Under the pieces are notes generated by a model. It saw nothing but the letters and a program-made list of their open reading frames with translations, made no database searches and had not been told where the DNA came from. Both the position numbers and the translations under genes were made by a program. This document shows positions 9,356 to 17,858 of a DNA stretch of 64,000 nt, piece by piece. How positions within the stretch are numbered: position 1 is the first letter of the stretch; each line of letters starts with the position of its first letter. The stretch covers positions 1,836,183-1,900,182 of the forward strand of contig NZ_NSKH01000018.1 of assembly GCF_003144095.1 (NCBI RefSeq), read 5' to 3'. The DNA comes from Streptomyces sp. ICBB 8177 (GTDB lineage: Bacteria; Actinomycetota; Actinomycetes; Streptomycetales; Streptomycetaceae).

Positions 9356-9694
9356 TCAGACCCGGCCCCGGCACAGCTCCAGCAGCGTCATCGCCAGCGC
9401 GGTGCCCGGCTTGCCCAGCTGGTCGCTGTACGTCCCGATGATCTCCATTTCGCGTGCCAGGTTGACGCGCCGCCCGCCGGAGCCCAGGCGGGCCCGCTGG
9501 ATGCCCTCGGACACCGCGACCCGTTCCCGGACCAGCGCGACGATCCGCCGGTCGAGGTCGTCGATCCGTTCCCGCGCGCCGGTGATCAGTTCCGCGGCCT
9601 CGTCGGTGCGCGCGCCGGTGTCGACCGCCCCGGCCGCCGTCCCGATCGCGGTCGTGGCCTCCGTCGTGGCCGTGGCCGTGCTGCTCGTGCTCAT
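9356..9694 (-). CDS. Chorismate mutase
   Basis: This 112-residue protein has the AroQ helical fold. A Thr/Ala-rich N-terminus of about 35 residues is followed by the ERIDDLDRRIVALVRERV helix, then the second helix with NLAREMEII and the short C-terminal helix ending LLELCRGRV. It converts chorismate to prephenate, the branch point to phenylalanine and tyrosine, in the cytoplasm. AGGAG at 9702-9706 on the plus-strand numbering sets the ATG. No signal peptide is present, so this is not the secreted *AroQ type. Its 5' region carries a short Phe/Tyr-containing ORF and a 16-bp perfect hairpin, suggesting attenuation. It is divergent from guaA. Confidence 0.88.
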   Translation of the reverse strand: MSTSSTATATTEATTAIGTAAGAVDTGARTDEAAELITGARERIDDLDRRIVALVRERVAVSEGIQRARLGSGGRRVNLAREMEIIGTYSDQLGKPGTALAMTLLELCRGRV

Positions 9695-9750
9695 CCGGTG
9701 GCTCCTGCCTGTGGTGCGGAGCCCCGCCGCGCGTACGGTCGCGGAGACGC

Positions 9751-9786
9751 CAGGCGCCCCGGACCGAAACCGGTCCGGGGCGCCTG
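9751..9786 (-). terminator. Candidate attenuator hairpin before chorismate mutase
   Basis: The arms 9751-9766 and 9771-9786 are perfect 16-bp complements with a 4-nt loop. The hairpin lies 20 nt after the stop of the small Phe/Tyr ORF and 56 nt before the chorismate mutase start, on the same strand. No U-tract follows, which is common for streptomycete terminators. A terminator or attenuator role is inferred from position. It is symmetric, so it could also work on the plus strand. Confidence 0.6.
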
Positions 9787-9805
9787 ATGGATGTCTGGGG
9801 TTCGT

Positions 9806-9877
9806 TCAGACAGCGTGACCATGGCAGCCGGGCCGGCCGGTGCCATAGGTAAACGCGAAACGCGTGCCGCTGAACAT
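9806..9877 (-). CDS. Putative aromatic-amino-acid leader peptide (23 aa)
   Basis: The ORF encodes MFSGTRFAFTYGTGRPGC followed by HGHAV, with Phe at positions 2, 7 and 9 and Tyr at 11. Two of these aromatic codons are TTT and TAT, which are rare in such a GC-rich genome. A near-consensus -10 box CATAAT (9884-9889) ends 6 nt before the ATG, so the mRNA would be leaderless, as reported for other bacterial leader-peptide transcripts. It is followed by the 9751-9786 hairpin and then chorismate mutase. The arrangement copies classical Phe attenuators. Function is inferred from content and position; the ORF could be chance. Confidence 0.5.
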   Translation of the reverse strand: MFSGTRFAFTYGTGRPGCHGHAV

Positions 9878-9883
9878 GCCGCC

Positions 9884-9889
9884 ATTATG
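9884..9889 (-). promoter_or_regulatory. -10 box for the leader/chorismate mutase transcript
   Basis: The minus strand reads CATAAT, five of six matches to TATAAT, 6 nt before the leader ATG. No good -35 is visible 16-18 bp upstream. Confidence 0.45.
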
Positions 9890-9946
9890 CCCGACGCCCG
9901 GCTGCTCCGACCGCCTCCTTCCCCAGGGCCGCCCACGGGACCCCCT

Positions 9947-10008
9947 GCAAGCCCGCCCACGAGGCCGCCCGCAAGCCCGCCCACGGGACCCCTGCAAGCC
10001 CGCCCACG
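9947..10008. repeat. Three copies of a 15-bp motif between chorismate mutase and guaA
   Basis: GCAAGCCCGCCCACG occurs at 9947-9961, 9971-9985 and 9994-10008, with 23-24 bp periodicity and shorter degenerate copies on either side. No gene is apparent in 9890-10090. Confidence 0.7.
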
Positions 10009-10097
10009 AGCTCGCCCACGAAACCCCGGTGAGGCCGCCCCGAAGCCCGCCGCACGCCCGCAACCGGGCGCCGATCCGGCAACCGTCGTATCAACGG

Positions 10098-10103
10098 TAG
10101 AAT
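10098..10103 (+). promoter_or_regulatory. -10 box upstream of guaA
   Basis: TAGAAT matches the housekeeping -10 consensus and lies 40 nt before the guaA start. A convincing -35 is not visible. The start itself is set by GGAAGG at 10132-10137. Confidence 0.45.
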
Positions 10104-10143
10104 CGGAGACCGATCCCTTGTAGCAATCGCCGGAAGGCCGCCC

Positions 10144-11760
10144 GTGGCATCAGCGACCCCCGCCCCGCTCGACAACGCGACGCCGGACACCCCGGACACC
10201 CCTGACGTCGTTCTCGTTGTCGACTTCGGAGCGCAGTACGCCCAGCTCATCGCCCGCCGCGTCCGCGAGGCCCGGGTCTACAGCGAGATCGTGCCGAGCA
10301 CCATGCCGGTCGCGGAGATGCTCGCCAAGAACCCGAAGGCGATCATCCTGTCCGGCGGCCCCTCGTCGGTCTACGAGGAAGGCGCCCCGCGGCTCGACCG
10401 TGCGCTGTTCGAAGCCGGTGTGCCGGTCTTCGGCATGTGCTATGGCTTCCAGCTGATGGCCATCACCCTCGGCGGCTCGGTCGACAACAACGGCCGCCGC
10501 GAGTACGGCCGCACCCCGCTGCACGTCGCCAAGCCCGGCTCGACCCTGTTCGAGGGCACCCCGGACGAGCAGACCGTGTGGATGTCGCACGGCGACGCCT
10601 GCTCGGCCGCCCCCGAGGGCTTCACGGTCACCGCCTCCACCGACGAGGTCCCGGTCGCCGCCTTCGAGAACGACGCGCTGCGGCTCTACGGCGTCCAGCA
10701 CCACCCCGAGGTCATGCACTCCACGTACGGGCAGCAGGTGCTGGAGCACTTCCTGTACCGGGGCGCGGGCCTGGAGCCCACCTGGACCACGCACAACGTG
10801 GTCGAGGAGCAGATCGCCGCGATCCGCGAGCAGGTCGGCACCAAGCGCGTCATCTGCGGCCTGTCCGGCGGCGTGGACTCCGCGGTGGCCGCCGCCCTCG
10901 TGCAGAAGGCCGTCGGCTCCCAGCTGACCTGCGTCTTCGTGGACCACGGGCTGTTGCGCAAGGGCGAGGCCGAGCAGGTCGAGAAGGACTTCGTTGCCGC
11001 CACCGGCGTGCAACTGAAGGTGGTCGACGCGCAGGAGCGGTTCCTGACCGCGCTCGCCGGGAAGACCGACCCGGAGGAGAAGCGCAAGATCATCGGCCGG
11101 GAGTTCATCCGGGTCTTCGAGCAGGCCGCCTCCGAGGTCGTCGCCGACGCGGGCGCGCACGGCGAGCAGGTCGAGTTCCTGGTGCAGGGCACCCTCTACC
11201 CGGACGTCGTGGAGTCCGGCGGCGGCACCGGCACCGCCAACATCAAGTCCCACCACAACGTCGGCGGCCTGCCGGAGGACCTCCAGTTCCGGCTGGTCGA
11301 GCCGCTGCGCAAGCTGTTCAAGGACGAGGTGCGCAAGGTCGGCGAGGAACTGGGCCTGCCCTCCGAGATCGTCTGGCGCCAGCCGTTCCCCGGCCCCGGC
11401 CTGGGCATCCGCATCATCGGTGAGGTCACCCGCGAGCGGCTCGACCTGCTGCGCGACGCGGACGCGATCGCCCGCGAGGAGCTGACCGCGGCCGGCCTCG
11501 ACCGCGAGATCTGGCAGTGCCCGGTCGTGCTGCTGGCCGACGTCCGCTCGGTCGGCGTCCAGGGCGACGGCCGCACCTACGGCCACCCGGTCGTGCTGCG
11601 CCCGGTCTCCTCCGAGGACGCGATGACCGCCGACTGGTCGCGGCTGCCGTACGAGGTGCTGGAGCGGATCTCGACGCGCATCACCAACGAGGTCGCCGAG
11701 GTCAACCGGGTCGTCCTCGACGTGACGAGCAAGCCGCCGGGCACGATCGAGTGGGAGTGA
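10144..11760 (+). CDS. guaA: GMP synthase (glutamine-hydrolysing)
   Basis: GuaA aminates XMP to GMP using glutamine and ATP. The 538-residue protein has the full two-domain layout. The class I glutamine amidotransferase comes first ([11 protein letters not shown], nucleophile Cys99 in [13 protein letters not shown] triad His and Glu near 187-189). The N-type ATP-pyrophosphatase follows (P-loop GLSGGVDSA at about 239-247), then the XMP-binding dimerisation domain ending KPPGTIEWE, which is the family's invariant C-terminus. GTG is chosen because GGAAGG lies 6 nt upstream. The first 20 residues are a Pro/Asp-rich extension. A 13-bp-stem terminator follows directly. Confidence 0.97.
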   Translation: MASATPAPLDNATPDTPDTPDVVLVVDFGAQYAQLIARRVREARVYSEIVPSTMPVAEMLAKNPKAIILSGGPSSVYEEGAPRLDRALFEAGVPVFGMCYGFQLMAITLGGSVDNNGRREYGRTPLHVAKPGSTLFEGTPDEQTVWMSHGDACSAAPEGFTVTASTDEVPVAAFENDALRLYGVQHHPEVMHSTYGQQVLEHFLYRGAGLEPTWTTHNVVEEQIAAIREQVGTKRVICGLSGGVDSAVAAALVQKAVGSQLTCVFVDHGLLRKGEAEQVEKDFVAATGVQLKVVDAQERFLTALAGKTDPEEKRKIIGREFIRVFEQAASEVVADAGAHGEQVEFLVQGTLYPDVVESGGGTGTANIKSHHNVGGLPEDLQFRLVEPLRKLFKDEVRKVGEELGLPSEIVWRQPFPGPGLGIRIIGEVTRERLDLLRDADAIAREELTAAGLDREIWQCPVVLLADVRSVGVQGDGRTYGHPVVLRPVSSEDAMTADWSRLPYEVLERISTRITNEVAEVNRVVLDVTSKPPGTIEWE

Positions 11761-11774
11761 CCTCCCGTTTCGTC

Positions 11775-11820
11775 AACGACCGCACCGTCGCTCATTCGTT
11801 TGGGCGGCGGTGCGGTCGTT
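11775..11820 (+). terminator. guaA terminator
   Basis: The arms 11775-11787 (AACGACCGCACCG) and 11808-11820 are perfect complements, followed by TGTG, 14 nt after the guaA stop. Confidence 0.8.
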
Positions 11821-11872
11821 TGTGCTGGGTAGGGTGACGGTAACGACGAGACTGCCTGTCATGGGAGCACTG

Positions 11873-12484
11873 ATGACCGTCGATCCGCGACGCGCAGGGG
11901 ACCCGGACTACGAGTGGCCACGCCCGCCCGCGGGCGGTTACACGTCGGACGACCTCGACCGGCTTCCGAACCTGCCGCCGCACACGGAGCTGATCGACGG
12001 GAGCCTCGTTTTCGTGAGCCCGCAGACCCGATTCCACCTTCGTGCCATCCGCCTGCTGGAGTACGCACTGCTCGCGCAGGCACCGGACGAGTACGACGTG
12101 GACCGCGAGTTCAGCGTCGAGCTGGACCGGCGCGACCGTCCCGAGCCGGATCTCGCCGTGACCAGGGCAGAAGCGGACCGGGGGCCGAAGCAGACCAGAC
12201 TCCTACCCGAAGACGTCGTCCTCGTCGTCGAGGTCGTCTCGGAGGAGTCCGTGGAACGCGACCGCGAGGTCAAGCCGCGCAAGTACGCCGCCGCCGGCAT
12301 CCGCCACTTCTGGCGGGTGGAGGGCGACGACGGCCGCCCCGTGGTGTACGCCTACGAGCTGGACCCGGCCACCAAGACCTACGCGCCCACCGGCATCTTC
12401 CACGACCAGCTCAAGACCCGCGTCCCCTTCGACATCGAGATCGACCTCACCGCCATCAACGAACGTCCACGGGATCGGCGCTAG
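11873..12484 (+). CDS. Uma2 family (DUF820) endonuclease-like protein
   Basis: The protein (203 aa) matches the Uma2/DUF820 family, a PD-(D/E)xK nuclease fold common in multiple copies in Streptomyces and cyanobacteria. Signature segments are LPNLPPHTELIDGSLVFVSP, EPDLAV with the active-site Asp, LVVEVVSEES with the Glu, and KPRKYAAAGIRHFW with the Lys. The ATG at 11873 is preferred over an upstream GTG at 11810 because GGAG lies 5 nt before it and the family start DPR/AG pattern fits. A TAGGGT hexamer at 11830-11835 could be its -10. Cellular role of the family is not established. Confidence 0.85.
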   Translation: MTVDPRRAGDPDYEWPRPPAGGYTSDDLDRLPNLPPHTELIDGSLVFVSPQTRFHLRAIRLLEYALLAQAPDEYDVDREFSVELDRRDRPEPDLAVTRAEADRGPKQTRLLPEDVVLVVEVVSEESVERDREVKPRKYAAAGIRHFWRVEGDDGRPVVYAYELDPATKTYAPTGIFHDQLKTRVPFDIEIDLTAINERPRDRR

Positions 12485-12528
12485 CGAACCCCTGGTCAAC
12501 CGGTGTACCTGGCGGTAACTTCCGTCGC

Positions 12529-13335
12529 ATGACGGACACCAGCGCGCGCCCCGCTCCCGAGCCGATACCCACCGACCAGCTCCAGTTCGCCCTGCCGCCG
12601 TCGTTCGGTGACGACGTCGCCGGTGAGCGCCGGTACCGCAAGGAACGCCTCGCCGCCGCCCTGCGGCTCTTCGGGCGGTTCGGCTTCGAGGAGGGCGTCG
12701 CCGGACACATCACCGCCCGCGACCCGGAGTTCACCGACCACTTCTGGGTGAACCCGTTCGGGATGTCCTTCAAGCACGTCACCGTCAGTGACCTGATCCT
12801 GGTCAACCACTCCGGCCAGGTCGTCGAGGGCCGGTACCACGTCAACCAGGCCGCGTTCGCCATCCACAGCCAGGTGCACCGGGCCCGTCCCGACGTCGTC
12901 GCCGCCGCGCACAGCCACTCCACGTACGGCCGCGCCCTGTCCGCGCTGGGCGAGCCGCTGGAGCCGATCACGCAGGACGTCTGCGCGTTCTACGAGGACC
13001 ACGCGGTGTTCGACGACTACACCGGCGTCGTGGTGGACGCCGAGGAGGGCCGCAGGATCGCCGGGGCGCTCGGCCCGCACAAGGCGGTCATCCTGCGCAA
13101 CCACGGCCTGCTCACCGTCGGCGACTCGGTGGACGCGGCGGCCTGGTGGTTCATCACCATGGAGCGTTCCTGCCAGGTGCAGCTGGCTGCGAAGGCGGCG
13201 GGCAAGCCGGTGCCGATCACCCACGAGAACGCGGTGCACACCCGCGACCAGCTCGGCAACGACCTCGTCGCCTGGATCAACTACCAGCCGCTGTTCCAGC
13301 AGATCAGCCGCAGCGAGCCGGACCTGTTCACCTGA
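12529..13335 (+). CDS. Class II aldolase/adducin family protein
   Basis: The protein (268 aa) has the class II aldolase/adducin fold. The zinc ligands appear as the pair in AAAHSHSTYGRA and the His in LRNHGLLTVG, and the phosphate-binding-like stretch GVAGHITARDPEF is near residue 58. The family includes L-fuculose and L-ribulose phosphate aldolases/epimerases, but many actinobacterial members are of unknown substrate. There is no Shine-Dalgarno. Instead TAACTT at 12516-12521, with TGGTCA 17 bp further upstream, leaves 7 nt to the ATG, fitting a leaderless transcript. An in-frame ORF extends far upstream to 11914 but overlaps the Uma2 gene and is rejected as the start. Confidence 0.87.
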   Translation: MTDTSARPAPEPIPTDQLQFALPPSFGDDVAGERRYRKERLAAALRLFGRFGFEEGVAGHITARDPEFTDHFWVNPFGMSFKHVTVSDLILVNHSGQVVEGRYHVNQAAFAIHSQVHRARPDVVAAAHSHSTYGRALSALGEPLEPITQDVCAFYEDHAVFDDYTGVVVDAEEGRRIAGALGPHKAVILRNHGLLTVGDSVDAAAWWFITMERSCQVQLAAKAAGKPVPITHENAVHTRDQLGNDLVAWINYQPLFQQISRSEPDLFT

Positions 13336-13445
13336 GCCGGGGCGAGGCGGCCTTCCGGCTGCGCCGGTCGGGTGTACCGCTTGAGCGGATCGCTCCCGTA
13401 CCCCGTACACCCGGTCACACAGGTTGAATCGGAAGAATCGGTGAC

Positions 13446-14009
13446 GTGATGACCGGAATCGACGCGATGAACCACACGACCACTGGCTCGAACCCGAACC
13501 ACCGCGCCGGCGGCGGACCGAGCGGACTGCGTGCCCAAGCCGCCCGCCACGCCCTGCTGCCGCTGCGCGTCTTCCTCGGCGTGACGTTCGTCTACGCCGG
13601 TCTGGACAAGCTCACCACGCCGGCGTTCTTCTCCGGAAGCGGGCCCGACGCCCTGGTGACCACCCTGCACGCGGTGCGCGACAGCGCCGCCATACCGGGG
13701 CTGGTCGACCTCGCCCTCAGGAGCCCGGCCGGGTTCGGCTACGCGATCGCGTTCGGCGAGCTGGCCGTGGGGATCGGCACGCTGGTCGGCCTGCTGGGCC
13801 GGGTCGCGGCGGCGGGCGGCGCGCTGATCTCGCTGAGCCTGTGGCTGACGGTCAGCTGGTCGACCACGCCGTACTACTACGGCAACGACCTCGCCTATCT
13901 GATGGCGTGGCTGCCGCTGGTGCTGGCCGGGACGCCCTACCTGTCACTGGACGCGCTGCTGGCGGCACGGCGCCGACGGCGCGGGACGTCCGGCGCGGTG
14001 GACGCCTAG
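13446..14009 (+). CDS. DoxX family membrane protein
   Basis: The 187-residue protein carries a DoxX-like four-helix membrane domain: LLPLRVFLGVTFVYAGLDKL, GFGYAIAFGELAVGIGTLVG, GGALISLSLWLTVSW and YLMAWLPLVLAGTPYLSL. The Ala/Asn-rich first 35 residues are cytosolic. DoxX proteins are small quinone-linked or redox-associated membrane proteins; no specific partner is adjacent. The start is uncertain: GTG 13446, ATG 13449 and ATG 13467 are all possible, with GGAAG 10-13 nt upstream of the first two. Its 3' end overlaps by 4 bases the stop of the convergent small membrane gene. Confidence 0.85.
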   Translation: MMTGIDAMNHTTTGSNPNHRAGGGPSGLRAQAARHALLPLRVFLGVTFVYAGLDKLTTPAFFSGSGPDALVTTLHAVRDSAAIPGLVDLALRSPAGFGYAIAFGELAVGIGTLVGLLGRVAAAGGALISLSLWLTVSWSTTPYYYGNDLAYLMAWLPLVLAGTPYLSLDALLAARRRRRGTSGAVDA

Positions 14010-14239
14010 GACCGCTTGCGGCGGCGGCGCTGCCGTACCGCCTCCGTCGCCCCCGCCGTCGCGCCGGTCAGGGCCAGGCCGATGCCCAGGGTGGGCGCGA
14101 GGAACCACGTGTCGGGGTGCCACAGCCCGGCCGCCTCGCAGCCGAAGGCGGCGGCGATGCCCAGGAAGAGCAGCCCGGCCACCAGGGACGCCGGTTCGAA
14201 CCGCGGCTCGCGCCGGGCCTCGTCGTCAGGACTGGTCAC
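14006..14239 (-). CDS. Small two-helix membrane protein coupled to PspC gene
   Basis: The 77-residue protein has two hydrophobic segments (SLVAGLLFLGIAAAFGCEAAGL and FLAPTLGIGLALTGATAGA) and a very basic tail RQRRRRKRS, which predicts the C-terminus inside the cell. Its ATG lies 14 nt inside the 3' end of the PspC gene, so translation is probably coupled. I do not recognise a characterised family beyond small actinobacterial membrane proteins found beside PspC genes. A partner or stabiliser of the PspC protein is a guess from position. Confidence 0.75.
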   Translation of the reverse strand: MTSPDDEARREPRFEPASLVAGLLFLGIAAAFGCEAAGLWHPDTWFLAPTLGIGLALTGATAGATEAVRQRRRRKRS

Positions 14240-15617
14240 GCAGCACCTCCAGCTCTCCGGTGCCCAGGCGCAGGTCGAGGGCGATCGTGCCGCCGGACGC
14301 GGTGCCCTCGGGGGGCGCGAGGGTGACGGAACGGTTCTGGTCGGGGGCGACCCTGACCTTGTGCTCGCCGTCGCCGAGCCGCACGTCGCCGACGCCGACG
14401 TGGGCGGTCACCCGCACGGTGGCGTTCCGCGGCACCCGTACCTCCAGGCGTCCGGCGCCCACCGACACGGACGTCGCCGTCGTCGCCTCGCGCCGCGGCG
14501 CGAGCCCGCTCAGGTCGAGCGCCGCCTCGCCCGCGCCCAGGTCGTAGTGCGGCCGGACCTGGGCGGCGGTGGCGGGACGCCAGGTCACGTTCTCCCACCG
14601 GGTGCCCACCGAGGGCGGCACCAGCGAGGCACCGGCCAGCAGGACGCAGGTCAGCACCGCCCACGTGATCGTGCCGCCCGCCCGGCGTCCGGTGAACGCG
14701 GCGACGACCAGGCCGAGTCCGAACACCGACAGCGCGGCGACCAGACCGATCTCCAGGATCGTGCGCAGCGCGTGCCCGTGCCAGGTCACCGTGGTCCCGA
14801 TCCCGCAGGCGGCGACCGCCAGCAGGAAGGTGATCGCGCCGAGGTAGGACCGCCGCGGTCGGCTGCCCGTCGGCCGGTCCGCGTCGCCGTCCCGCTCCTT
14901 CTCGTACGAGTACGCGCCCTCGTAGCCGGAGGAACCGGCGCCCGGCCCCTCCTCCGGTCCCCACAGGTAGCGCGTCCCGCGGCCGTCCGAGCCGCCGCCC
15001 GCCGGGCCGTACGCGTCGGACTTGTCGAACGACACCGCCCCCGCGCCGGTCGTCCGCCACCACGAGGGCGTCGCGGTGGGCGGCGGCTGCGCGGCAGGCG
15101 GCGCGTCGGCGGCCTGGCCGGAGGCGCCCGCCAGGGAGCCCTCGCCGTCGCCCTGCCCCGCGCCCGGCATCGTCCTGCGCCGCCACGACCAGTAGACGGC
15201 GCCCACGGTGGCGGCGGCCAGGCACAGCGAGAACGCCTGGTTGTCGCCGTTGTCGATGGTGGACAGGAACAGCCCGGAGCCGACCAGCGTGCTCAGCACG
15301 GCGGTCAGCGAGCCGCCTTCGAGCCGTCCGGACAACAGCCTGCGCAGCTCCGTCTCGTCCTCGCCCTCCATCGGGATCAGCAGCCAGCCGATGCCGTACG
15401 AGATGAGGCCGATGCCGCCGGTCAGGGCGAGGACGGCGATCACGACGCGGAAGACGACCGGGTCGATGCCGAAGTACCGGCCCAGGCCGCCGCACACGCC
15501 GCCCAGCACCTTCTGGCGGCGGCTGCGGGTCAGCGGCCTGCGCGCCGGCCCGGTGTCCCGCGCGGCCCAGGAGGCGTCGGAGGAGCCGGTGGTGACCCCG
15601 GTCGTGTCGTCGGTCAT
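14226..15617 (-). CDS. PspC domain membrane protein with DUF2154-like C-terminal domain
   Basis: A PspC domain occupies about residues 30-95 (QKVLGGVCGGLGRYFGIDPVVFRVV and GGIGLISYGIGWLLIPM). It is followed by several transmembrane segments and a C-terminal beta-rich domain (from about 375) with repeated valine strands, like those of phage-shock/LiaF-type envelope sensors. Length is 463 aa. The ATG at 15617 is preferred to upstream in-frame starts because CACGAT lies 6 nt before it (leaderless pattern) and the divergent kinase begins nearby. It is divergent from a PspC-fused histidine kinase, implying a shared envelope-stress circuit. Function within that circuit is inferred. Confidence 0.85.
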   Translation of the reverse strand: MTDDTTGVTTGSSDASWAARDTGPARRPLTRSRRQKVLGGVCGGLGRYFGIDPVVFRVVIAVLALTGGIGLISYGIGWLLIPMEGEDETELRRLLSGRLEGGSLTAVLSTLVGSGLFLSTIDNGDNQAFSLCLAAATVGAVYWSWRRRTMPGAGQGDGEGSLAGASGQAADAPPAAQPPPTATPSWWRTTGAGAVSFDKSDAYGPAGGGSDGRGTRYLWGPEEGPGAGSSGYEGAYSYEKERDGDADRPTGSRPRRSYLGAITFLLAVAACGIGTTVTWHGHALRTILEIGLVAALSVFGLGLVVAAFTGRRAGGTITWAVLTCVLLAGASLVPPSVGTRWENVTWRPATAAQVRPHYDLGAGEAALDLSGLAPRREATTATSVSVGAGRLEVRVPRNATVRVTAHVGVGDVRLGDGEHKVRVAPDQNRSVTLAPPEGTASGGTIALDLRLGTGELEVLRDQS

Positions 15618-15826
15618 GCGCCCATCGTGCCGGGTGGGGGAGGCCGACCGGTATCCGTGACGACCCTGGCGGGACCCTGATTCGGGGTCGGGGCACCCGG
15701 CGGGCGGTCGGGCCGGGTCCCCGACAGCACCTCGGCGAGGATGCCGCGTCCGCGACCGGCCGCGTCCGGGGTTCCCCGGGGACAACCCTGATGCCGGACC
15801 GCCTCCCGCCGTGTGACCATCAAGGC

Positions 15827-17101
15827 ATGTCAGCCACGTCCGCGCCCGCGCCGCCCGCCGGGCCCGCCCGCGACGCCTCCGACGACCCGCCCCCGCCGCG
15901 GCTCTACCGCAGCTCCGAGGGCCGGATCATCGGCGGCGTGGCGCGCGGGCTCGCCGGGCACCTGGGCCTGCCGGTGACGTGGGTGCGCGTGGTCTTCGTC
16001 ATCCTGGCCACGTTCGGCGGTCTCGGCGTGCCGCTCTACGCGGTCTTCTGGTTCGTCGTGCCGCTCGGCATCGGCGGTGTGGACGCGGCGTGGGAGCCTC
16101 GGGACGCGCGGTTCTGGCTGGCCGGGCGCAGGCCCGATCGCGGGTCGGTCCTCGCGCTGGTGGTGATGGTCGGTGGCCTCGCGGTCGTGGTGGACAACCT
16201 TCACCTCGGCGCCGCCAACGCCTACGTCTGGCCGATGCTGCTGATCGGTGCGGGCGTCGCGCTGGTGTGGCGGCAGGCGGACAACGCGCGGCGCGCCCGC
16301 TGGGTGGAGATGAGCCGGGGCAAGCGCTTCTGGCCGCTGGCGCGCGGCGTGGGCGGCGTGGTCCTGGTGGCCGCCGGGGTCACCGCGTTCCTCGTGCTCC
16401 AGGGCTCCGCCCGCCACCTCGGCGCGATCGTGCAGGCGTCGCTGGCCGTGCTGGTCGGCATCGCGCTGCTCGCGGGCCCGTACGTCGTGCGCATCACCCA
16501 GGACCTGTCGGACGAACGCATGATGCGCATCCGCGCGCAGGAACGCGCCGAGGTCGCCGCCCACGTGCACGACTCCGTGCTGCACACCCTCACCCTGATC
16601 CAGCGCAACGCCGACGACGCTCGCGAGGTGGCCCGCCTCGCCCGCGCGCAGGAACGCGAACTGCGCGCCTGGCTGTACCGGCCGGAGGGCACCGGCCGCG
16701 AGGACGAGCCGGACACCCTGGCCGATGCGGTGCGCCGCGCCGCCGCCGAGGTCGAGGACCACCACGGGGTGCCGGTCGAGGTCGTGTGCGTGGGCGACTG
16801 CCCGCTGGAAGGCGCGCTCGGCGCGTTGATGCAGGCCGCGCGTGAGGCGATGGTCAACGCGGCCAAGTACGGTGGCGGCGGGCCGGTGCAGGTCTACGCG
16901 GAGGTCGAGGACGGCCGCGTCTTCGTCTCGGTGCGCGACCGCGGTCCCGGCTTCGACCTGGACGCGGTGCCGGACGACCGCATGGGCGTACGCGAGTCGA
17001 TCATCGGCCGGATGCGCCGCAACGGCGGCGAGGCACGGCTGCGCGCCGCGCCCGGCGGGGGAACGGAAGTCGAGTTGGAGATGGAGAGGTCGGCGGCATG
17101 A
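15827..17101 (+). CDS. PspC-domain-fused sensor histidine kinase
   Basis: The 424-residue protein has an N-terminal PspC domain (SEGRIIGGVARGLAGHLGLPVTWVRVVFVI), two to three further membrane helices, and a cytoplasmic kinase core. The core is a HisKA_3 H-box with the phospho-acceptor in AHVHDSVLHTLTLIQ and an HATPase domain with REAMVNAAKYGG and DRGPGFD. Such kinases sense envelope or membrane stress in actinobacteria. An ATG at 15827 is used, with an in-frame GTG/ATG upstream at 15791 less likely. It overlaps the response regulator by 4 nt (ATGA), so the pair is translationally coupled. The divergent PspC membrane protein may be the target or co-sensor. Confidence 0.92.
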   Translation: MSATSAPAPPAGPARDASDDPPPPRLYRSSEGRIIGGVARGLAGHLGLPVTWVRVVFVILATFGGLGVPLYAVFWFVVPLGIGGVDAAWEPRDARFWLAGRRPDRGSVLALVVMVGGLAVVVDNLHLGAANAYVWPMLLIGAGVALVWRQADNARRARWVEMSRGKRFWPLARGVGGVVLVAAGVTAFLVLQGSARHLGAIVQASLAVLVGIALLAGPYVVRITQDLSDERMMRIRAQERAEVAAHVHDSVLHTLTLIQRNADDAREVARLARAQERELRAWLYRPEGTGREDEPDTLADAVRRAAAEVEDHHGVPVEVVCVGDCPLEGALGALMQAAREAMVNAAKYGGGGPVQVYAEVEDGRVFVSVRDRGPGFDLDAVPDDRMGVRESIIGRMRRNGGEARLRAAPGGGTEVELEMERSAA

Positions 17102-17796
17102 CCGAGGAAACCCAGGAGACCCAGGGGCCGGCGGCCCGTCAGGTGCGGGTCGTGCTCGTCGACGACCACCGGATGTTCCGCACCGGGGTGCAGGCGGAGA
17201 TCGGCGAGACGTCCCGTACCGGTGTCGAGGTGGTCGGCGAGGCGGCCGACGTCGACCAGGCCGTCACGGTGGTCACGGCCACCCGGCCCGACGTCGTCCT
17301 GCTCGACGTCCACCTGCCGGGCGGCGGAGGGGTCGAAGTGCTGCGCCGCTGCGCGCCGTTGATGGGCGACACGGAGCAGCCGGTGCGCTTCCTCGCGCTG
17401 TCGGTCTCGGACGCGGCAGAGGACGTCATCGGCGTGATCCGCGGCGGCGCGCGCGGCTACGTCACGAAGACGATCACGGGTCCGGACCTGGTCGACAGTG
17501 TCTTCCGGGTCGCGGACGGCGACGCGGTCTTCTCCCCGCGCCTGGCGGGCTTCGTCCTCGACGCCTTCGCCTCGACCGACGCCCCGCCGGTGGACGAGGA
17601 CCTCGACCGCCTGACCCAGCGCGAACGCGAGGTGCTGCGGCTGATCGCGCGGGGCTACGCGTACAAGGAGATCGCCAAGCAGCTGTTCATCTCGGTCAAG
17701 ACCGTCGAGTCCCACGTCTCGGCGGTCCTGCGCAAGCTGCAACTCTCCAACCGCCACGAGCTGACGAGGTGGGCCACGGCCCGACGGCTGGTGTGA
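17098..17796 (+). CDS. LuxR/NarL-family response regulator
   Basis: The 232-residue protein has a receiver domain with acidic pocket Asp22/Asp23 and phospho-acceptor Asp70 in DVVLLDVHLPGG. A C-terminal LuxR helix-turn-helix (LTQREREVLRLIARGYAYKEIAKQ... with VKTVESHVSAVLRKL) spans about 165-225. It is the cognate partner of the PspC-fused kinase, whose stop overlaps its ATG. Phosphorylation should enable dimeric DNA binding, and the divergent PspC operon is the obvious candidate target. I see no clear inverted-repeat operator in the 15618-15826 spacer. Confidence 0.95.
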   Translation: MTEETQETQGPAARQVRVVLVDDHRMFRTGVQAEIGETSRTGVEVVGEAADVDQAVTVVTATRPDVVLLDVHLPGGGGVEVLRRCAPLMGDTEQPVRFLALSVSDAAEDVIGVIRGGARGYVTKTITGPDLVDSVFRVADGDAVFSPRLAGFVLDAFASTDAPPVDEDLDRLTQREREVLRLIARGYAYKEIAKQLFISVKTVESHVSAVLRKLQLSNRHELTRWATARRLV

Positions 17797-17858
17797 ACCC
17801 GGGGTGGGTACGGGGGGCGGCCTCAGGGCCGTTGGGCGGGCTGGTTAGGCTCGCCGGC

